Below, piece after piece: positions 22,080 to 25,401 of a stretch of DNA of 25,401 bases. The position numbers were made by a program, and so were the translations under genes. This stretch comes from an uncultured Eggerthellaceae bacterium (GTDB lineage Bacteria > Actinomycetota > Coriobacteriia > Coriobacteriales > Eggerthellaceae), in NCBI GenBank assembly GCA_934623455.1, contig CAKTVK010000023.1:1-25401 (forward strand). Reading direction: 5' to 3'. Under the pieces are notes generated by a model. That model worked only from the letters and a program-made list of their open reading frames with translations, searched no databases and was not told the origin of the DNA. Numbering within the stretch: position 1 is the stretch's first letter; each line of letters opens with the position of its first letter.

Positions 22080-23123
22080 ATGAAGCCGCCTATCAAGCTT
22101 ATCTCCCTGGGGATTGTTGCCTACAACGAGCAAGATGCTCTGCCGGGGCTGCTCGCGCAAGTGCGCGCGCAGGATTTGCCCCATGAGTGCATTGAAGTCG
22201 TGCTGGTGAACAGCGCCTCGAACGATGGCACCCGTGCGTGCATGGAAGATTTTGCTGCATCGAACGTGCACCAGGATGCCGCCGATGGCTACGGTTTCGC
22301 GAACGTGCAGGTGCTCGACAACCCTGCGCGCGTTCAGGCGGCGGGCTGGAACGTTGCCATTCGCAACTTCACGGGCGATGCGCTGGTGCGCGTGGATGCG
22401 CACGCGTCCATTCCGTCTGACTTCCTTTCCGCCAACGTGGCGGTGCTCAACGAAGGTGAAGATGTGTGCGGTGGCATGCGTCCGACCATGATTGAGCCTG
22501 GTCAGGAGACACCTTGGCGTCAAACGCTCTATCTGGCGGAAGAATCTGCGTTTGGCAGCAGTGTGGCGGATTATCGCCGTGCCTGCGAGCCGCGCTACGT
22601 TGATTCGCTGTTTCATGCGGCGTATCGGCGCGAAGTGCTTGCTGCGGTGGGCCTCTTCAACGAGGACCTTCTGCGCACCGAGGATAACGATTTCCATTAT
22701 CGGGTGCGCCGGGCGGGTTATCGGATCAAGCTTGATCCGCGCATCAATTCGAAGCAGTTTATTCGCAGCTCCCTTTCGCGCATGCTCAAGCAGAAATACG
22801 GCAACGGATATTGGGTTGGGCGCACTGTTTTCGTGCAGCCCGGCTGTCTGAAAACGTATCATTTCGCCCCATTTGTCCTGGTGGCAGGCGCGTTGATTCT
22901 GCTGGCGGTAGGTGTGGTGCTCTCGTGGCTGCCCCTGGCGGCGTGCGCTGCGCTCTATGCGCTTTTGTGCTGCGCGCTTTCCGCGTATGCGGTTTCGCAA
23001 TCCGACGTGCGCAATGCCACCATGATTGCGCTGCCCGTTGTGTTTGCGGGCATTCATATCTCGTATGGTTTCGGTACCTTGTTTGGCCTGATAAAAGGCC
23101 TGTTCTCAAAGAAGGGGAAGTAG
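22080..23123 (+). CDS. Glycosyltransferase family 2 with C-terminal membrane helices
   Basis: 347-residue GT-A glycosyltransferase expected to add a sugar to a lipid-linked or growing glycan on the cytoplasmic face. The N-terminal SLGIVAYNEQDALPGLLAQV and VVLVNSASNDGT bind the nucleotide; RVDAHASIP takes the place of the DxD metal site, and LRTEDNDFHYRVRRAGYRIKLDP supplies the ED acceptor-site motif. Three hydrophobic helices close the chain (about residues 262-335). ATG 22080 has AGGGGA ahead. It lies 21 bases after the dehydratase gene and 3 bases before the LicD gene, so the three are one operon. Succinoglycan-type GT2 proteins share this architecture. Sugar and acceptor unknown. Confidence 0.87.
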   Translation: MKPPIKLISLGIVAYNEQDALPGLLAQVRAQDLPHECIEVVLVNSASNDGTRACMEDFAASNVHQDAADGYGFANVQVLDNPARVQAAGWNVAIRNFTGDALVRVDAHASIPSDFLSANVAVLNEGEDVCGGMRPTMIEPGQETPWRQTLYLAEESAFGSSVADYRRACEPRYVDSLFHAAYRREVLAAVGLFNEDLLRTEDNDFHYRVRRAGYRIKLDPRINSKQFIRSSLSRMLKQKYGNGYWVGRTVFVQPGCLKTYHFAPFVLVAGALILLAVGVVLSWLPLAACAALYALLCCALSAYAVSQSDVRNATMIALPVVFAGIHISYGFGTLFGLIKGLFSKKGK

Positions 23124-23126
23124 GCT

Positions 23127-24158
23127 ATGACCTCTCTTGATGCTTCTGTTTCCAACGCATGCGAAGGTTTTGCGTGTGAAAGCGCTGCGACCGCACCTGC
23201 TGGCGCACCCGCGTCGTTGACGCCTGCGCAAATCGCCTGCAAGGAAGGCCGTGCGCGCGAGCCATATGAAACGCATCCGGTTTCTTCTTGCGGTGCCCCC
23301 GAAGGCACGCCGCTGCGCGCTTTGCAGCTGGTCGAGCTCGATTTGATGGAGCGCATCGACGCGATTTTCAAAGAGCTGGGCCTGCGCTATTACTTGCTGG
23401 GCGGCACGCTTTTGGGCGCCGTTCGCCACGGCGGCTTCATTCCTTGGGACGATGATGTTGACCTGGGTGTTCCGCGTCCTGATTACCAAAAGTTCTTGGA
23501 ATATGCGAAAGAGCACCCCGAGGCGCTTCGTCGTGAAGGCGAGACGTGCAAGATCGATGTTGTGAGCATTTACAGCGATAAGACGTGTCGTCAGGGTATG
23601 GCAAAGCTCACGTCCGATGCCGTGCGCGTGGTGAATCGCTCGTCGGATGAAGTGCGCTACGAAGATGCTTGGATCGATCTGATTCCTTTGGATGGGTATC
23701 CCGCCCCTGGCTTGCATGCGCTGGGCCATCGCTTACGTTTGACCTGGTGGAAGGGCATGGACGCGCTGACTGAGTTCGATTACGTGATTGATACGAAGCG
23801 CAATCGCGGTTTTGCCGGCAATTTGATGGTGAAAACGGTGCGTGCGCTGTCTCGCGTGATTCGCCCCTATGGCGACGACTTCCATCGCGTGCTGTTGAAA
23901 TGGGATAATGCGTTGTGCAGTCTTGAATACGACAAGTATCCGCGCTCGCTGAACCTTATGGCGGCGGTTGGTTTCCGCGAGCTGTTCCCGCGCTCCGATT
24001 TTGGCACGGGCCAGCCTATCGAGTTCGAGGGTCGTTATTTCATGGCGCCCGACAACGTTCCTGGCGTGCTTACGCAGATTTTCGGCCCGGATTACATGAC
24101 ACCTCCGCCCGATAATCTGCGCAATTGGCATAACACCGAAGTCATCGAACACCCTTAA
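23127..24158 (+). CDS. LicD-family phosphotransferase
   Basis: 343-residue LicD-family protein; characterised members move phosphocholine (or other phospho-substituents such as ribitol-phosphate) from a nucleotide carrier to cell-surface glycans. The signature YYLLGGTLLGAVRHGGFIPWDDD begins at about residue 86, with Asp108-110 and Asp112 as likely metal-binding acids, followed by LGVPRPDYQKFLEYA. The first ~65 residues are Ala/Ser-rich with three cysteines and no domain. EDAWIDLIPLDGYPA and MAPDNVPGVLTQIFGPDYMTPPP are the later family segments. Three bases separate it from the GT2 stop. No choline kinase or cytidylyltransferase (licA/licC) lies in this window, so the donor group is undetermined. 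Confidence 0.88.
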   Translation: MTSLDASVSNACEGFACESAATAPAGAPASLTPAQIACKEGRAREPYETHPVSSCGAPEGTPLRALQLVELDLMERIDAIFKELGLRYYLLGGTLLGAVRHGGFIPWDDDVDLGVPRPDYQKFLEYAKEHPEALRREGETCKIDVVSIYSDKTCRQGMAKLTSDAVRVVNRSSDEVRYEDAWIDLIPLDGYPAPGLHALGHRLRLTWWKGMDALTEFDYVIDTKRNRGFAGNLMVKTVRALSRVIRPYGDDFHRVLLKWDNALCSLEYDKYPRSLNLMAAVGFRELFPRSDFGTGQPIEFEGRYFMAPDNVPGVLTQIFGPDYMTPPPDNLRNWHNTEVIEHP

Positions 24159-24183
24159 TCTCGCATCCGGTCCCGCAATCTCT

Positions 24184-24360
24184 TGTTGACAAATTACCCC
24201 ACCTTTTGTCAACAAATGGCAGTTCGGGGCATCCGTCGGCAAAGGTTCATCTCACGCGGCGCTTTTTCTTCGTGCGGGCAAAGTTGATGCGCGTGCATCC
24301 TGCGCTCCATCGGGTGTTATGCCTGAGAATGTTGACAAAAGGTGGGGTAATTTGTCAACA
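24184..24360. repeat. Pair of identical inverted 31-bp palindromic arms
   Basis: Arm 1 (24184-24214) and arm 2 (24330-24360) are exact reverse complements over 31 bases, 115 bases apart. Each arm is itself a dyad: TGTTGACAAA-N11-TTTGTCAACA, with an ACCCCACC core. They could form two local hairpins or one long cruciform. Candidates are a mobile palindromic element, paired operators or a recombination site; no recombinase is nearby in the window. Confidence 0.75.
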
Positions 24361-24396
24361 TTTCTGCCGCGGGGGTGAAGAAACTGTGGGTTTTGT

Positions 24397-24429
24397 GCCG
24401 CTGGGCGTATTGCGCCTGTCGCAAGCGGC
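24397..24429 (+). other. Hairpin GCCGCT/AGCGGC before the aminotransferase gene
   Basis: GCCGCT (24397-24402) pairs with AGCGGC (24424-24429), enclosing GGCG/CGCC (24404-24407 with 24413-24416), followed by TTTGG. Possible weak terminator or leader structure. Confidence 0.35.
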
Positions 24430-24478
24430 TTTGGTGAACTATTCTGAAACTCTTTACGACCCGTCTAAAGGAGTAAAA

Positions 24479-25401
24479 ATGTACGTTCTTGATCCGAATT
24501 TGGCATCGCTGAATCGTATTTTCGACCAAAACAAGCGCGAGGGCTATTTACGCCTTGACCTGAATGAGAACCCCGGTGGCCTTCCGCAAGAGTTCATTGA
24601 CAAGGTTCTTGAAGGCATTGGCCCCGAATTCATCTCGCAATACCCTGAAACGCTGGAATTCACGCAGATTCTGGCTGACTACCTGGGCACCGACATCGAG
24701 CACATTTGCCTGGTCAACGGCTCATCCGAAGGCATTCGTCAGATTATGGAGGCGTTCACGCTTCCCGGCGGTCGCATTGTGGGCGTGACCCCCACGTATG
24801 CCATGTTCGAAGTGTATGCGAAGATGTATGGCCGCACGTTCGTGCCGGTCACGTATACCGAAGACCTGAAGATGCCCATCGAGCGCATCCTGGAACAGTT
24901 GACGCCCGACACGCAGCTGCTCATTTTGGTACAGCCGAATAACCCCTTGGGCAACGCATATACCGAAGAAGAGTTCGAGCGCATTTTGGCGGCTGCCGAT
25001 GAAAATGAAATCACCGTTTTGGTGGACGAAGCGTATCACTACTTCTACCCGGGCACGTTCATCAAAACCGCCCTGTCACGTGAGCATGTGTTTGTGACCA
25101 GGACATTCTCTAAGCTGTTCAGCTTGGCGGGCTGCCGTTTGGGCTACGTTACCGGTTGGCCGGAAGGCGTTGCCATGGTGCAGAAACTGTGCACGCCCCA
25201 CAACGTGAATGCTTTTGCCATGCGTTTTGCGAAAGCCATTCTGCAAGAGCCGGGCATGGTGGACGAGCTGGTGAAAAAGCAGCTCGATGGCAAGCATCAC
25301 CTGATGGATTTGCTGGAGCAGCACGGCTACGAATACAACGGCAGCGAAGGAAACTTCCTGTTCATCAAGCCAAAGACGGACGCGCAAGAAGTTGTTGCGC
25401 G
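24479..25401 (+). CDS. HisC-like class I/II aminotransferase (3' end outside window)
   Basis: 307 complete codons are visible before the window ends without a stop. ATG 24479 has AAAGGAG six bases ahead. The N-terminal LRLDLNENPGG, VNGSSEGIRQIMEAF, the Asn in VQPNNPLG, VDEAYHYF with the PLP-binding Asp, and TFSKLFSLAGCRLGY with Schiff-base Lys212 are standard for fold-type I PLP aminotransferases of the histidinol-phosphate group. It follows the LicD gene by 320 bases in a glycan locus rather than his genes. It may therefore make an amino-substituent precursor for the surface glycan instead of histidine, but this is inference. The missing C-terminus could carry an extra domain, such as a nucleotidyltransferase. 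Confidence 0.88.
   Translation, partial: MYVLDPNLASLNRIFDQNKREGYLRLDLNENPGGLPQEFIDKVLEGIGPEFISQYPETLEFTQILADYLGTDIEHICLVNGSSEGIRQIMEAFTLPGGRIVGVTPTYAMFEVYAKMYGRTFVPVTYTEDLKMPIERILEQLTPDTQLLILVQPNNPLGNAYTEEEFERILAAADENEITVLVDEAYHYFYPGTFIKTALSREHVFVTRTFSKLFSLAGCRLGYVTGWPEGVAMVQKLCTPHNVNAFAMRFAKAILQEPGMVDELVKKQLDGKHHLMDLLEQHGYEYNGSEGNFLFIKPKTDAQEVVA

Larger units (their letters stand above)
24159..24478. other. Intergenic region between LicD and aminotransferase genes
   Basis: 320 bases without a gene. Contains the nested palindromes at 24184-24360 and a hairpin at 24397-24429. The short minus-strand frame 24317-24529 has no support. Confidence 0.55.

Noticed and set aside
1..25401. CRISPR array, prophage or integrase-bearing island
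   Set aside because: No regularly spaced direct repeats with unique spacers, no cas, integrase, transposase or phage structural genes were found; repeats seen are short, tandem or inverted.

Overview
The window reads as ordinary chromosome of an anaerobic, high-GC Gram-positive bacterium. My best guess is a Coriobacteriia/Eggerthellaceae-type organism. This rests on a soluble DmsA/DmsB-like molybdenum reductase pair, a polytopic Ser/Thr kinase, a DUF2284 protein and lysA/hom genes with actinobacterial flavour. It is inference; no 16S or other marker is present.

Layout. (1) 1-8 kb, a catabolic or respiratory block: the 3' part of a LysR regulator, a long structured intergenic region, a molybdopterin reductase with its four-cluster ferredoxin partner, a GntP-type transporter and an NCS1/CodB-like permease. 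(2) 8.0-8.96 kb, about 1 kb without genes. It holds two related inverted-repeat (MITE-like) elements, and between them a compact promoter-terminator unit that looks like a small RNA gene. (3) 9-10.7 kb, a small PNPOx-like flavoprotein that overlaps a convergent MFS transporter tail to tail. (4) 10.7-16 kb, a region with phased 11-bp repeats and an ~87-bp tandem repeat, then tilS, a DUF2284 protein, maf and an unusual multi-TM Ser/Thr kinase. (5) 16-20 kb, amino-acid synthesis: lysA (lysine), hom (threonine/methionine branch) and a HAD phosphatase. (6) 20.2 kb to the end, a surface-glycan locus: CapD/PglF-like 4,6-dehydratase, GT2 glycosyltransferase, LicD-type transferase and a HisC-like aminotransferase cut by the right edge.

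The coding content is mostly recognisable. The least explained part is the non-coding DNA: paired TIR elements at 8074-8280 and 8572-8799, the putative ~90-nt CU-rich sRNA at 8434-8523, a structured RNA candidate at 836-1037, tandem palindromes at 1201-1239, four phased repeats at 10913-10956, and a nested 31-bp palindrome pair at 24184-24360. No tRNA, rRNA, CRISPR array or transposase gene was seen.
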